64,000 nt of DNA from Stramonita haemastoma (lineage: Eukaryota > Mollusca > Gastropoda > Neogastropoda > Muricidae), in the NCBI GenBank assembly GCA_030674155.1, contig CM060334.1:41807075-41871074 (forward strand), written 5' to 3'. The notes below the pieces were generated by a model. The model worked only from the letters and a program-made list of their open reading frames with translations. It ran no database searches and had not been told where the DNA came from. This document shows, in pieces, positions 27,517 through 37,746 of this stretch; within the stretch, counting starts at the first letter, position 1, and each line of letters opens with the position of its first letter. The translations under genes and the position numbers were made by a program.

Positions 27517-27729
27517 ACCTCACACACATACACACACATCAAACATTTTATCACACCACCCTTCTTCAAAACGCACATAAAACCGACACAAAACAATCCT
27601 GGCCAAATCGCCATCCCCAGTGAAGCCAAAATGTTGGCTGTGATATTTGGCAGTAACGAAAACTGATCTGATGATTATCTCCTGAAGGGGACTGATTCAT
27701 TCGGAATGCATACCGCTTCTGCCTCCCGT

Positions 27730-27765
27730 TTACACACACGCGCGCGCACACACACAACACACACA

Positions 27766-27796
<31 letters not shown>

Positions 27797-28256
27797 GCGC
27801 GCGCGCGCGCGCGCACACACACACACACACACGCACGCACGCACGCGCACAACACACACACACTCATTCTGTCTGTCTGTCTGTCTCTCTGTATCTATCT
27901 CTGTCTCTGTCTGTCTGTCCCTCTCATCTTTTTGTTTCACACATACCCACATACAGACACACAATCACACACACTTGCGCGCGCGAACACACACATACAC
28001 ACTTGCGCGCGCGCACACACACATACACACACATGCACGCATACGCACACACACACGCGCAGGCACACACACAGAAGCGGGCAAACACACAGAAGTGCAC
28101 ACACGCACATACACATATACACACACATACACACACACTTACCTACGCACACAACACACAGACACACACACAGACACACGTGCACACGTGCACACAGACA
28201 CACACAGACACACAGACACACAGACACACAGACACACAGACACACACACACACACC
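27730..28256. repeat. Long alternating CA/CG/GACACA tract
   Basis: About 520 bases dominated by alternating purine-pyrimidine units. It includes (CG)n at 27795-27813, CACG units, and (CAGA)(CACA) units near 28195-28240. A TCTG/CTCT block interrupts at 27868-27923. Confidence 0.9.
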
Positions 28257-28373
28257 CTCCCCGAGTCATGTGGATGCTATAAATCATTCCCCAGCAAAAA
28301 AGAAAGACTGAGACGATCCAGACCTCCTGTCTTGTGCGGGAAGAAAACAGTTTAAGATTAGTCAGTTGTATTC

Positions 28374-28499
28374 GTGTGTGTGTGTGTGTGTGTGTGTTGT
28401 GTTTGTTTTTTGTGTTGTGTTGTGTTGTGTTGTGTTGTGTTGTGTTGTGTTGTGTTGTGTTGTGTTGTGTTGTGTTGTGTTGTTGTGTGTGTGTGTGTG
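28374..28499. repeat. (GT)n with (TGTTG)n pentanucleotide core
   Basis: GT units flank about 15 copies of GTGTT/TGTTG (28409-28482). Confidence 0.93.
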
Positions 28500-28993
28500 A
28501 TTAGTCTGAACTTCAAAACTCGTTTACATGATTGACATAGTAGCGGCTTTAAAATGTGATTATTCACACAGATACATAAATTGCCCACAAACTGATTTAA
28601 GGAGCAACAACAAGGAAATAGTTTATGACAGGCACTAACAGAAAAAAATCAACTAAGTAGCAATTTGGCAACTAGAAGGCGTGCGTTCATATGAAACACA
28701 GTATTATTTACAATAATTATAGTTTCACCTATAATGGATTAAATTATTACCACTACCGACCTTGTTGGAACGACATTTCAGGAAAAGTGCTGTGTCATTT
28801 TAAGATGTTAGCAAATGAACCCAACATAAAAAAACAGCAAAACGAGAAGCGAGCTAACAACGGTACACTTGCCAAAGAAACTGGACAAAACTGTTGTTAT
28901 TGAAGGCTGTAGAGATTTGTAGTTGTCACATAACTTCTGTAAGAAACTATCACCCCTCCACATAATATCTATCAGATTTATTTCTTTATTCAT
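28500..28993. other. Spacer, no gene recognised
   Basis: AT-rich, unique. The 70-aa frame at 28691-28903 has no recognisable domain. Confidence 0.5.
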
Positions 28994-29210
28994 TCATCTA
29001 TTTAGTCTTTTATTTTGAGGATAACGGAAATAGCACTTTCGTGGCGGTTTTAATTTTTTTTTATTACATCAGTCCCTGTTTATATGCAGTTTTGTAAGTT
29101 TTGTCATCCATTCCCACCGGCACACAATGGCCTATTCTTCCGAAAAGCAGAAGGGATTTAACGTGTGCGCAAGATGTTCTGCGTGCGTTCGCGCACGGGA
29201 CTCGGGAGAG
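28994..29210 (-). mobile_element. SINE family A, 3' half, interrupted by (GA)n
   Basis: On the minus strand the copy holds GGCCATTGTGTGCCGG, ACAAAACTGCATATAAACAG and a TTATCCTCAAAATAAAAGAC tail. It stops where the plus strand reads GCGCACGGGACTCGG and passes into GA repeats. Confidence 0.78.
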
Positions 29211-29308
29211 AGAGAGAGGAGTGGAGAGAGGAGAGAGGGAGAGAGAGATGAGAGAGAGGAGAGAGAGAGAGAGAGAGAGGTGCCAGATGTCTGCGTGGTT
29301 CGCGCAGG

Positions 29309-29367
<59 letters not shown>

Positions 29368-29395
29368 AGACAGAGAGAGAGACAGAGAGAGAGAC

Positions 29396-29434
<39 letters not shown>

Positions 29435-29480
29435 GGTGCGCAAGATGTTCTGCGTGCATTCGCTCACGGGACCTCGTGAG

Positions 29481-29572
<92 letters not shown>
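29207..29572. repeat. (GA)n tracts alternating with copies of a SINE A segment
   Basis: GA blocks (29207-29278, 29312-29400, 29478-29572) and a GACA block (29400-29433) are separated by two further copies of the SINE A segment ending at 29206. These are a degenerate one at about 29279-29310 and a close one at 29434-29477 (GCGCAAGATGTTCTGCGTGC). Confidence 0.8.
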
Positions 29573-29689
29573 GATTTGGTGAATGGATGAATGCAGAATG
29601 CATGATTTATACACAACTGTTCACCTGTCGGCGTCATCTCCTTTGATGGTAGTCGATAACGCATGCCCCGTCAAGTTGTCTAGGGAAGG

Positions 29690-29990
29690 AAGGTGGCAGG
29701 ATGGTTAAGACATTCACCTAACAAAAACTGAATCGCGAGGTTCTGGGTTCGATTTCCAGCCTCGCCCAGCTTCCCAGTTTGACAAAAAAAATGAAACTGA
29801 ATGTCGAGTCATTCGGATAAGACTATAAACCGAGGCCCCGTGTGCGAACGCACACAGAACATCTTGGGCACACGTTACAAAATCCGTTCCACCTTTTGGA
29901 AGAACAGGCCATTGTGTGCCGGTAGAAGCGGATTCATGACAACAAAATATAAGACCAGTATGCACACAGGTGTCGTGTTTAGACACCATC
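29690..29990 (+). mobile_element. Chimeric SINE: different tRNA head on the family A body
   Basis: The head (GGATGGTTAAGACATTCACC, then GGTTCTGGGTTCGATTTCC) differs from the usual A head. A distinct linker (CCAGCTTCCCAGTTTGAC) follows. The shared centre (GTCATTCGGATAAGACTATA) and the A-type 3' block (GGCCATTGTGTGCCGG) complete it. It lacks the usual TCCTCG-AATAAAAG tail. Confidence 0.7.
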
Positions 29991-30424
29991 CCCTAGGAAA
30001 AACCGGTGAGTGAGTCCCCAGGGCGGTTCGGGGCTGTATATGGCAACGTTCTGGCAGCTCTTGCGACAGCACTGGATCCATTCGTATCGGGGATTGCCCT
30101 TCTGATGGAGAATTCCAGCCACGTGGAGAGGTGGAGGAGGGGGGGCTGCTGCATGGATGACAGCTTGCCCGCCATGCTTACTTACCCAGGCTTTGCGCTG
30201 TAGAGTCTAGAGCTGCCAACCCACCGTCAATTGTCTCCTTCCCTTCTGTCTTCATTTCATATGTAGAGTTCATCCTCTGGCATCTCCATATGAATCATAG
30301 AGGGAAGGAATAAATGAATGATGAATGAAAGAGTAAAGTTTAAGGCTGTAAGCCGTTATGCTCATCACCAACTCGACATGAAGATTAGTGTTAAATGCAG
30401 CGCAAATAATTATATGGACGTACA

Positions 30425-30427
<3 letters not shown>
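29991..30427. other. Spacer, no gene recognised
   Basis: No domain-bearing frame and no shared repeat recognised. Confidence 0.45.
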
Positions 30428-30520
<93 letters not shown>

Positions 30521-30565
30521 GCAGAGGCAAGGCAAGGCAAGGCAAGGCAAGGCAAGGCAAGGCAA
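30428..30565. repeat. (GA)n then (GGCAA)n
   Basis: Interrupted GA to about 30521, then eight to nine GGCAA pentanucleotides ending at the SINE tail at 30564. Confidence 0.92.
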
Positions 30566-30595
30566 ATTCTTTTATTCGAGGATAATGAATAAGCA

Positions 30596-30600
<5 letters not shown>
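30564..30600 (-). mobile_element. SINE family A, extreme 3' tail
   Basis: The minus strand reads GAGTGCTTATTCATTATCCT then CGAATAAAAGAATT. It lies between (GGCAA)n and (GT)n. Confidence 0.7.
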
Positions 30601-30693
<93 letters not shown>

Positions 30694-30707
30694 GGAGAGA
30701 GGAGAGA

Positions 30708-30760
<53 letters not shown>

Positions 30761-30838
30761 AGAGAAGAAGACGACAGACAGACGACAGACAGAGACAGAC
30801 AGACAGCAGACAGACAGACAGACAGACAGACAGACAGG
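30599..30838. repeat. (GT)n-(GA)n-(GACA)n compound tract
   Basis: GT to 30690, interrupted GA to about 30768, then GACA units to 30838. Confidence 0.95.
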
Positions 30839-30950
30839 ACATTGAAAAGGCATTGCTATTTTATTTGACAAGGTTCCTTGTCGGATCGGATTTTGTACCC
30901 ATGGACATTGTATGGGGCCGTTATGCAGCCGTATTTGTTATCTTGGGTTT

Positions 30951-30952
<2 letters not shown>

Positions 30953-31029
<77 letters not shown>
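30953..31029. repeat. (GT)n microsatellite
   Basis: About 38 pure units. Confidence 0.95.
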
Positions 31030-31030
<1 letters not shown>

Positions 31031-31838
31031 TATCACCCGGGTAGATGAAATAATTTAAATAGGTAGGATTTTTGACTTTCATTATTTTAAAGTGTATAAC
31101 GGACTAGAAGTAATTACCGGTAATTGTAAGTAAATGTTTGATGAGTTTTACATCTAAATAGCTTCATTCTTTATTAGAACTACGGTTCTTGGGAAGTACT
31201 GAAAATCAAAGAATAATATATGAAAATATTATCCTATCTTACGTCAATAATTAAAGAATAAACAAACAAATAATACCCCACCCTAGTCAATAAATTCAGA
31301 CATATACTCTAGATTTTTCTGGCATTTCAATGATGATCAAGCAAATTTTGCACCTTCAGTATCAAGAGTAATAATACTTACTACGAATTTCATGTGCGTT
31401 TTACTTTGCATGTCGCAGAATTGTTTTCACTTGCTCAGTTTGTTTACAGTTGAACTCAAGACAGTCTGTATCATGCATAGAAACTATCGGATAATCATAC
31501 ATTTGTTCCTCGAACAAACTTCTTGTTTTACTGTACACAGAACTATATCTATGCTAGGAAAGGGATGTGGAAATACGAGTTTAGCGTCTCATTAAAAAAA
31601 ATGTTGTGAATAATGCAAATTTAGATAAGCAACATTTCTGCACAGCTTAACTCTGTGATAAATGATCAGGAACCTTCACCTTCACCTTGATCTACATCAC
31701 TGAAGATTTTGCAACAAAGTGTATGTAATTCGCTTTGGTAATTATGTAACTTTGGGGAGTTAAAAAATCATTAACCTTGTAGCAACCATACATAACTGAC
31801 TGACTTTTGTATGAAACTATCTGGGAGAGAAAACGAAT

Positions 31839-31840
<2 letters not shown>
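31030..31840. other. AT-rich unique spacer
   Basis: No gene, no shared repeat and no long tandem tract. Confidence 0.55.

Positions 31841-31920
<80 letters not shown>
31841..31920. repeat. (GA)n microsatellite at a retroposon 3' end
   Basis: Pure GA apart from one extra G; directly abuts the minus-strand element. Confidence 0.95.
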
Positions 31921-31924
<4 letters not shown>

Positions 31925-33046
31925 AATGACAATGATTTATTGTGTTAGGTTTTTACACCCGTTCACAAAAGGGTAGTTGGGGAAAGGGACCGAAATCGAA
32001 AAGTACATCAGCAAAATTGAACACTGTACAATATCAACGATTCTTCGCGATTGAAAGCCAAAACGCGGAATTGTTTATACATGGTTACACATGTGTGTGA
32101 ATGTCACTGGTTATAACGGATGTCCAAGCAGGATCCGAGGAGCTGTCACAGAGCGGCATTAGCGGTGTGGTTCTACTGCTGGCTGGTCACTGGACCTGTC
32201 CGGAAGTTTTCCGTCTTCAGCTGCTTTCAGTATTGACTCGAAGCGCCTGTCCATTGTGTTTTCAAATTTTTGTAAACGTTCCATTAACATTCTGCATTCC
32301 TCGACGGACACAGTGGCGCTTTTTCGTGCTTGCTCGATCGCATTGGCACTTTCGCTACTGAATGGATTTTTGCTGTTCTCCATCTCATCTTCTGCAAAGT
32401 CGTGCCCCATCAGTGTCATAGGAGACATTGCTGGAGTGTCGCTGCATACTGTCATGACATCTTCACTTTCGTTACCTTTGTAATAGTCAGAATCGTCACT
32501 CCAGTCCCTTAGCGCCAAGTCACATGGCTGCACTGTCACTGACACAGGATCAACAACAGGCAAGCTCAACAGAGACGAGCACAGCTAGGAGTGCCAGTGA
32601 GCGTGTAATCTATGGCCGTGTCCATAGTTTCATTCTCGGCATTATAAAATAAGCTAGGAGGTGTCGGCAAAAACAAACCTGAAGGGGAGACAGAATGTGC
32701 GTGTTGCTTTTTCATTAAACTGGCCTTATGTGTCTCCACTCTCAATTTGTCCCTGACAATTTGTGCTGCCCCTTTCTTGCGGTACACAACACTGTCACTG
32801 TGGCTGTGTGTTGCTTGATGCTGGTGGGCTGGTGACAGGCGCAACACAATCACAGCCTGATGTTCTCGGCCGTCAATTTTGAAGGAAGTCAAGGCCATTT
32901 TCTGCAGAAATGTATTTAGAACTGTTTCGAGAGAAGGAGGTAGTCCTGTGACGGGCATACTGAAGGCTTTTCTAGTAGAAAATAGCAAATTTCTCCACTC
33001 ACTTTTCAAACCACGTCTTGCTTGTAACCAAGCAAGGGACGCCACT
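31921..33046 (-). mobile_element. Unclassified retroposon-like element with a degraded ORF
   Basis: About 1.1 kb on the minus strand, placed between two GA tracts (31841-31920 and 33047-33119). Its 5' edge is only a few bases from an ATG at 33045. Its 3' edge carries an AATAAA-containing end (ACACAATAAATCATTG). Related 3' fragments at 26424-26700 and 16301-16400 show it is a dispersed repeat rather than a single-copy gene. I see no RT, integrase or transposase motif, so it may be non-autonomous or a 5' part of a larger element. Confidence 0.6.
32159..33045 (-). pseudogene. Unrecognised ORF of the 1.1-kb element (about 295 codons, frameshifted)
   Basis: The first frame runs 159 codons from ATG at 33045 to TGA at 32566-32568. 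A second frame overlaps it by four bases and runs on to 32159. This suggests one frameshift in an original protein of roughly 295 residues. The N-terminal part is basic (RRGLKSEWRNLLFSTRKAF) with a hydrophobic AVIVLRL stretch. The second part is acidic and Ser-rich and ends in a likely coiled-coil segment (VEECRMLMERLQKFENTMDR). I recognise no family; a gag/ORF1-like role is only a guess. Confidence 0.5.
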
Positions 33047-33053
33047 CAGAGAG

Positions 33054-33119
<66 letters not shown>
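33047..33119. repeat. (GA)n between two minus-strand retroelements
   Basis: Sits at the 3' end of the LINE (33120-35102) and at the 5' end of the element at 31921-33046. Confidence 0.95.
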
Positions 33120-33122
<3 letters not shown>

Positions 33123-33299
33123 TGAAAATGAAAATGTTTTTATTGAACATCAGCCTTGGGCCACAATTCAAAACGAAGTGGGAGATGGGGGAGTGGATGT
33201 ATGTGCATATAACGAATTTGTTCAAAGTCTCATCATAAAGCAACAGTACACACTTGATACAACGCATCTTTTTCACTATTAGATCTAGATCTATTTACT

Positions 33300-34158
33300 T
33301 TACATAAGTTCTGCCACTGTCTGTCTTCTTCGAATAGCACGGAATAAAAATGTTGCTAGCTGCACTGAACCACATCTACTACGTGCCTGAAGAAGAAAAG
33401 GCATAGGCACATGAAGAAGGTCTTTCAGGTAACTGGTTCGTAAATCTGTATATAATGGACAAATATATATTAGATGGTATTCATCTTCAATAACGTTTTT
33501 GCACAAAGAACAGTTTTTTATCTTGATTGTTGTTGCTGTATCGGTTATGATTATTATTTAAAGGAAGAACATTCATTCTGGCCTGTGACAGTGCAACTCT
33601 GAAACAATAAATATCAATACTATGAAGATACAATTCTTTTTCAAAAACAGTCTTAAAAGATCTATATGTTGCATACCTATTACTCTCTCTCATGACACCT
33701 GACCACTCCTGAATAAACATATCAATTAATCTTTGCTTGAATGCACTAAGGAATCCCTGAATATCACCAACACCCTGTTGTAGCCAAACAATATTAAACC
33801 CTGAATTGCACAACAATTCCCTTACACTTGCTACCCAACATTTTTTACCTTTCTGATCTAGAATTAATTGCATTTCGTAGGCCTGTCTTGGCAACCTCTG
33901 ATTACTCATTTGTAGTAATTTTAACCAATATCTAACCACACAAATATATGAGTTTATGAATAAAGGATATCTGGCAACTTCCCCATAAACCATTTTATTT
34001 GGTGTTTTAACAGGAACTCCCAGAAAACGTTTACAAGCCATCAAATGTATTTTTTCTACATGTTCTAAGCGATTTACTCCCCATACTTCAGATGCATATA
34101 GCAATATTGGCTTAATTTTTACATCAAAAACTTTAAAATAAACCTGGTAAGAAATATC
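33300..34158 (-). pseudogene. LINE thumb and C-terminal CCHC-like domain
   Basis: Continues the RT frame after the stop at 34159-34161, with LLYASEVWGVNRLEHVEKIH near 34100. After a shift within an A-run near 33515, the end encodes CSLC, EDEYHLIYICPLY and LRTSYLKDL. That spacing gives a C-x2-C...H-x4-C zinc-knuckle-like motif common at LINE C-termini. The stop is near 33300. Confidence 0.82.
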
Positions 34159-35085
34159 TTAGTTTTTTTGAAATGCTCTAATTAAACTTATTAGTGCTTT
34201 TTTCCCTTTTACACACAAATGTTCTGTACCCAGCCTATGACAAAGTTTTGTCGTAAAAACATACCCCAAATAACAATATTTATTTACAACTTCTAACTTT
34301 TTATCTCCTAAAAACCATTCCTCATCCTTACCCAAAACCCCTCCTTTCCTAAAGACCATAACTTTGGTTTTATCTGTATTAATGTTTAATTTCATATCCA
34401 CACAACACTTATGGAGAATATTCAACTGATTTTGCAGGCCTACAGGAGTAGAAGACAACAAAACAACATCATCTGCAAAAAGCAAAATGAACAACTCTAC
34501 AGCACCTGGTATCAGTTGTACACCATGTTTTCCCTTCTCAGACATATGAGTTGCTAGTTGATTAATAAACATTCCAAACAAAGTAGGACTCAAGACACAC
34601 CCTTGTCGAACCCCTAAAGGGCAGTCAAAAAAATCTGAATATTCGTTATTGGATCTAACACAAGATATCAAACTACTGTACATTGCACGTAGGGAACAGA
34701 AAAATTTTCCTCTAACACCTTGGTCTCTAATCAATTGTAATAGCTTGTCATGTCTTACTGAATCAAAAGCTTTTCTGAAATCAACAAAAGCAACATACAA
34801 TTTTTTACTCCGCTGAGAAAAGCATTTTTGAATAATAGAGTGTAAACAAAAAATATGATCAGTTGTTGAATAATTTTTACGAAAACCAGCCTGACCTTCT
34901 GAGATCATTTCATTGTCTTCCAACCATGTATAAAGCCTCTTGTTTAGTATTGTGCTGTAGCATTTGGAAATTGTGCTCAGCAGAGAAACCCCTCTATAGT
35001 TGTCAACATTTTCAGTGTCACCTTTCTTGTAGATTGGTAAACAATGGCTTTGGCCCATTCATTTGGGTAAATGCCTTTTGAAAAT
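34159..35085 (-). pseudogene. LINE reverse transcriptase domain
   Basis: RT motifs in order: PIYKKGDTENVDNYRGVSLL, GQAGFRKNYSTTDHIF, VAFVDFRKAFDSVRHDKL, GVRQGCVLSPTLFGMFINQL, the catalytic LLFADDVVLLSS, and NTDKTKVMVFRKGG with YCYLGYVF. The frame is broken twice. One base is missing near 35043, where the copy at 37911-39299 reads one base more. A TAA lies at 34159-34161, after which the same frame continues to the thumb region. Confidence 0.9.
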
Positions 35086-35102
35086 AGTGAATTGAACAAT
35101 TT

Positions 35103-35534
35103 ATGGGAGGAGGCCCACAGGGAATGGGAGGAGGCCCACAAGGAATGGGAGGAGGCCCACAGGGAGGCCCACAAAGCATGGGAGGAGGCCCTCAGGGAGG
35201 CCCTCAGGGCATGGGTGGCTACGGAGGTTACGGACAGTATGGACAGCAAGGTGGTCAGGGAGGGCAGCAAAACATGAACTACGGAGGAGGATACGGCCAG
35301 TACCAGCAGCAAGGTGGTGGTGGCTATGGGGACAGTCAGCAGGGTGGAGGAGGGTATGGGGGCCAGCAGGGCGGCTACGGCAGTCAGCAGGGCGGGTATG
35401 GCGGCAGCCAGTCCAACAGCCAAGGGGCCAACCAGGGCATGGGCGGGGGATACCAGCAGCGACAGGCACCAGGCAACACAGGCGGCGGGGGCCGCGGCAG
35501 TGGCTCCCAGAACTACCACCCCTACAGCCGATAA
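35103..35534 (+). pseudogene. hnRNP-like Gly-rich C-terminal coding region, copy 1
   Basis: A 143-codon frame rich in Gly, Gln, Tyr and Ser. It starts with tandem GMGGGPQ units, then GGYGGYGQYGQQGG, repeated QQGGYG units and a terminal SGSQNYHPYSR before TAA. This low-complexity composition and the NYxPY-type end resemble hnRNP A/B and AUF1-like nuclear RNA-binding proteins. No RRM domain is present, since the sequence upstream is an antisense LINE. The frame enters the tandem GMGGGPQ run abruptly with no convincing splice acceptor. It may be a last exon cut by the LINE or a 5'-truncated retrocopy; I favour the latter. Confidence 0.7.
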
Positions 35535-36038
35535 ACTCTCAGCCATCCCTCATCCATGTTGTGCATCATTGTCATGTGGTGAATTTTATCAGTATCATAA
35601 AAGACAGTTCACTGACCCTGTGTCTTCATTGCTCATTTACTTTGGGTTCTTTTAAAAAAAAATATTTAAAAAAAATTAAGGAAAGGGATGGTAATTTGGG
35701 ATTGTGAGAGTGGAGCTGTTTATTGATTTTGGACCACAGTCTCCACCAGAATGGTGAGGGATTTTGATTTTTTTTGGGGGGGGGGGACTTGTAAGCCTGG
35801 TGGACAGGAAATGTTTGTCCTCTGGGATTGTTGCAATTTAGTTGATGGTGGGAGGGGTCAGCATTGAGGACTGCATGGGACAACACCCCCAAGAAACACA
35901 TTGAAGGCAGCTTGGTTTCCTGTGCACACACGAGTCGGTCATTTGTCCTCATTGATGTCGTGAACAATATGTCATATACCATCAGGTAAGGGAATGGGTG
36001 TTGTGTCTTTGGTTGATAATAAACATTGAAATGTGAAA

Positions 36039-36039
<1 letters not shown>
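35535..36039 (+). other. 3' UTR of the hnRNP-like fragment with AATAAA
   Basis: About 500 bases after the stop without repeats. It contains a poly-G run near 35767-35776 and AATAAA at 36018-36023. About 12 bases later the sequence turns into GAAAAGAGAGAG. That is the expected position of an mRNA 3' end, consistent with a retrocopy whose short A tail merged with (GA)n. Confidence 0.65.
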
Positions 36040-36094
<55 letters not shown>

Positions 36095-36100
36095 AGAGAT
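36040..36100. repeat. (GA)n microsatellite
   Basis: Interrupted by single G insertions in this copy, but pure in the duplicate at 39793-39853. Confidence 0.95.
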
Positions 36101-36130
36101 TTGATTTGATTTATTCTTTTATTATATATC
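36099..36130 (-). mobile_element. SINE family A, terminal tail
   Basis: The minus strand reads AAAAGAATAAATCAAATC followed by (TC)n. This is the same arrangement as the end of the full SINE at 54044-54398. Confidence 0.65.
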
Positions 36131-36600
36131 ATATATATATCATATTATATGTTATTCTTTATATATATATATATATATATTTTTTTTTATAAATTCTCTA
36201 TCGAGAGAGAGACAGAGACAGAGATACAGACAGACGCAGGCAAAGAGACCCGAGTCAGCGTTTAAAGACTTAGAAAGGAGTAGTAGGCGTCTTGCGTTCA
36301 CATCTGCTAGACGGCTGAATGTCTGAATAAATCCACATCACATCTTCTGTCTCCATAAATCATCATCATCATTTTTATGTATGGGCTTCTTTGCATACAG
36401 GGCTGGGTGTTTTAGTGGGTATTGATGAGCTACCTGTCTGTACATGCATACGTCAGCGATATTGGGCATACTGTCAGACGCCTGCGGTGAGACAGCGGCC
36501 AGCTCTGAATACAAATGAGGGGAGAAATACCGTCATCACTCTCCCTCCCCCCACCCTCCCCCTTCTGTCTGTCTCTGTGTAGCTCTGTCTCTCTGTTTCT
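36131..36600. other. Spacer, no gene recognised
   Basis: Contains (AT)n near 36158-36180 and a short GA/GACA stretch at 36203-36232; otherwise unique. Duplicated at 39887-40365. Confidence 0.5.
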
Positions 36601-36654
36601 CTGTAGTATGTATGTCTGTCTTCCTGCCTGCCTGCCTGCCTGCCTGCCTGTCTG

Positions 36655-36753
<99 letters not shown>

Positions 36754-36764
36754 GTCTGTCTGTA

Positions 36765-36828
<64 letters not shown>

Positions 36829-37115
36829 CTCTCTCTCTCTCCTCTCTCTCTCTTCTCTCCACTTTCTGTGGTTTTCATCAAATACTGTTGATAAAAAAAT
36901 ACGTCTATTTTGCTGATAATATTACTTCTTGAAATGTATTATTCTAATAACCCCTCAGAATCCAGATAAGCAAAATGGTGTGTGTGTGTGTGTGTGTTGT
37001 GTGTGTGTGTGTGTTGTGTGTGTGTGTGTTGTGTGTGTGTGTGTGTTGTGTGTGTGAGAGAGAGAGAGAGAGAGATGAGAGAGAGAGGAGATGAGAGAGA
37101 GAGAGAGAGAGAGAA
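36600..37115. repeat. (CCTG)n, (TG)n, (TCTG)n, (CT)n, (TG)n, (GA)n cluster
   Basis: CCTG at 36622-36658, TG to 36718, TCTG to 36780, CT to about 36860, TG at 36977-37057 and GA to 37113. In this copy the TG and GA tracts carry many extra T or G interruptions that copy 2 lacks. Confidence 0.9.
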
Positions 37116-37677
37116 CGTGTATGTGTGTGTGTGTGCATGTGCGCGCGCACGCGCGGTGTGTGTACATCAAACCGGAAGAGACACACACAAGGCTAACAAC
37201 TGTTTTAACAACGGACTGTATCGATAATCTGACGGCTGATTTAATAATCTCTGATAATGATGATCTATTTTGGGAAGTGTTCAGTTGCAAGACCTGTCAG
37301 CGGCAATGCCCCTGTAAACATGGCGGCAGGTGAGGGGTCAGCAAGACATTCCTGCCAGCTGCAGGTGGATTGAGAGAGACCTGCCCGCCACATCTTTATG
37401 ACAGGGGCGCGTGCTGTGGCATCTTTTCCCCCAAGGTGATGCAGCTTAAAATGCAGAAAGACTGGCGGTCATTAAGTTTGGGGGACAGGTCGATATGCCT
37501 GCCCGTCATGGCAGACAGAGTCTTCCTTTATGACCTTGCTAATGAATGGCCTTGACAGGTTGGGGGGGGGGGGGGTTCAAGGACGCTGATTGAATAAAGA
37601 TCTGTGACAATTTTTAGAAACGCAAAGGACAACAGACACACACATGCACCCACCTCCCACACTTACATAACCTGCTC
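37116..37677. other. Unique segment, duplicated at 40867-41430
   Basis: No gene recognised. Holds a CGCG-rich patch at 37140-37157 and a G run at 37562-37574. A plus frame of 61 codons lacks any domain. Confidence 0.5.
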
Positions 37678-37709
37678 TCTATCTATCTATCTATCTATCT
37701 ATTTTCATC

Positions 37710-37746
<37 letters not shown>

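Larger units (their letters stand above)
33120..35102 (-). mobile_element. Non-LTR LINE without RNase H, 5'-truncated
   Basis: The minus-strand element begins just before the RT fingers (KLFNSLFSKGIYPNEWAKAI) and runs through a complete RT to a C-terminal CCHC-like domain. The 3' UTR ends with TTGTGGCCCAAGGCTGATG, TTCAATAAAAACA and ATTTTC units, then (TC)n. Similar ends occur at 55490-55570, 60040-60103 and 60250-60300. The 5' truncation abuts hnRNP-like coding sequence at 35103. The clade is uncertain (RTE, CR1 or jockey-like); there is no RNase H domain. Confidence 0.85.

Noticed and set aside
30006..30203. 65-codon plus frame and its minus-strand counterpart
   Set aside because: Both strands are open over the same stretch with no domain; probably compositional.
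35101..35469. 122-codon minus frame rich in Pro, Gly and His
   Set aside because: Another antisense shadow of the hnRNP-like coding region.
34977..35546. 189-codon minus frame over the hnRNP-like region (and the 462-codon version at 37911-39299)
   Set aside because: The N-terminal half is the antisense of a Gly/Gln-rich coding sequence, producing Ala/Ser/Leu-rich text. The LINE part is real, but the fusion is not a designed protein.
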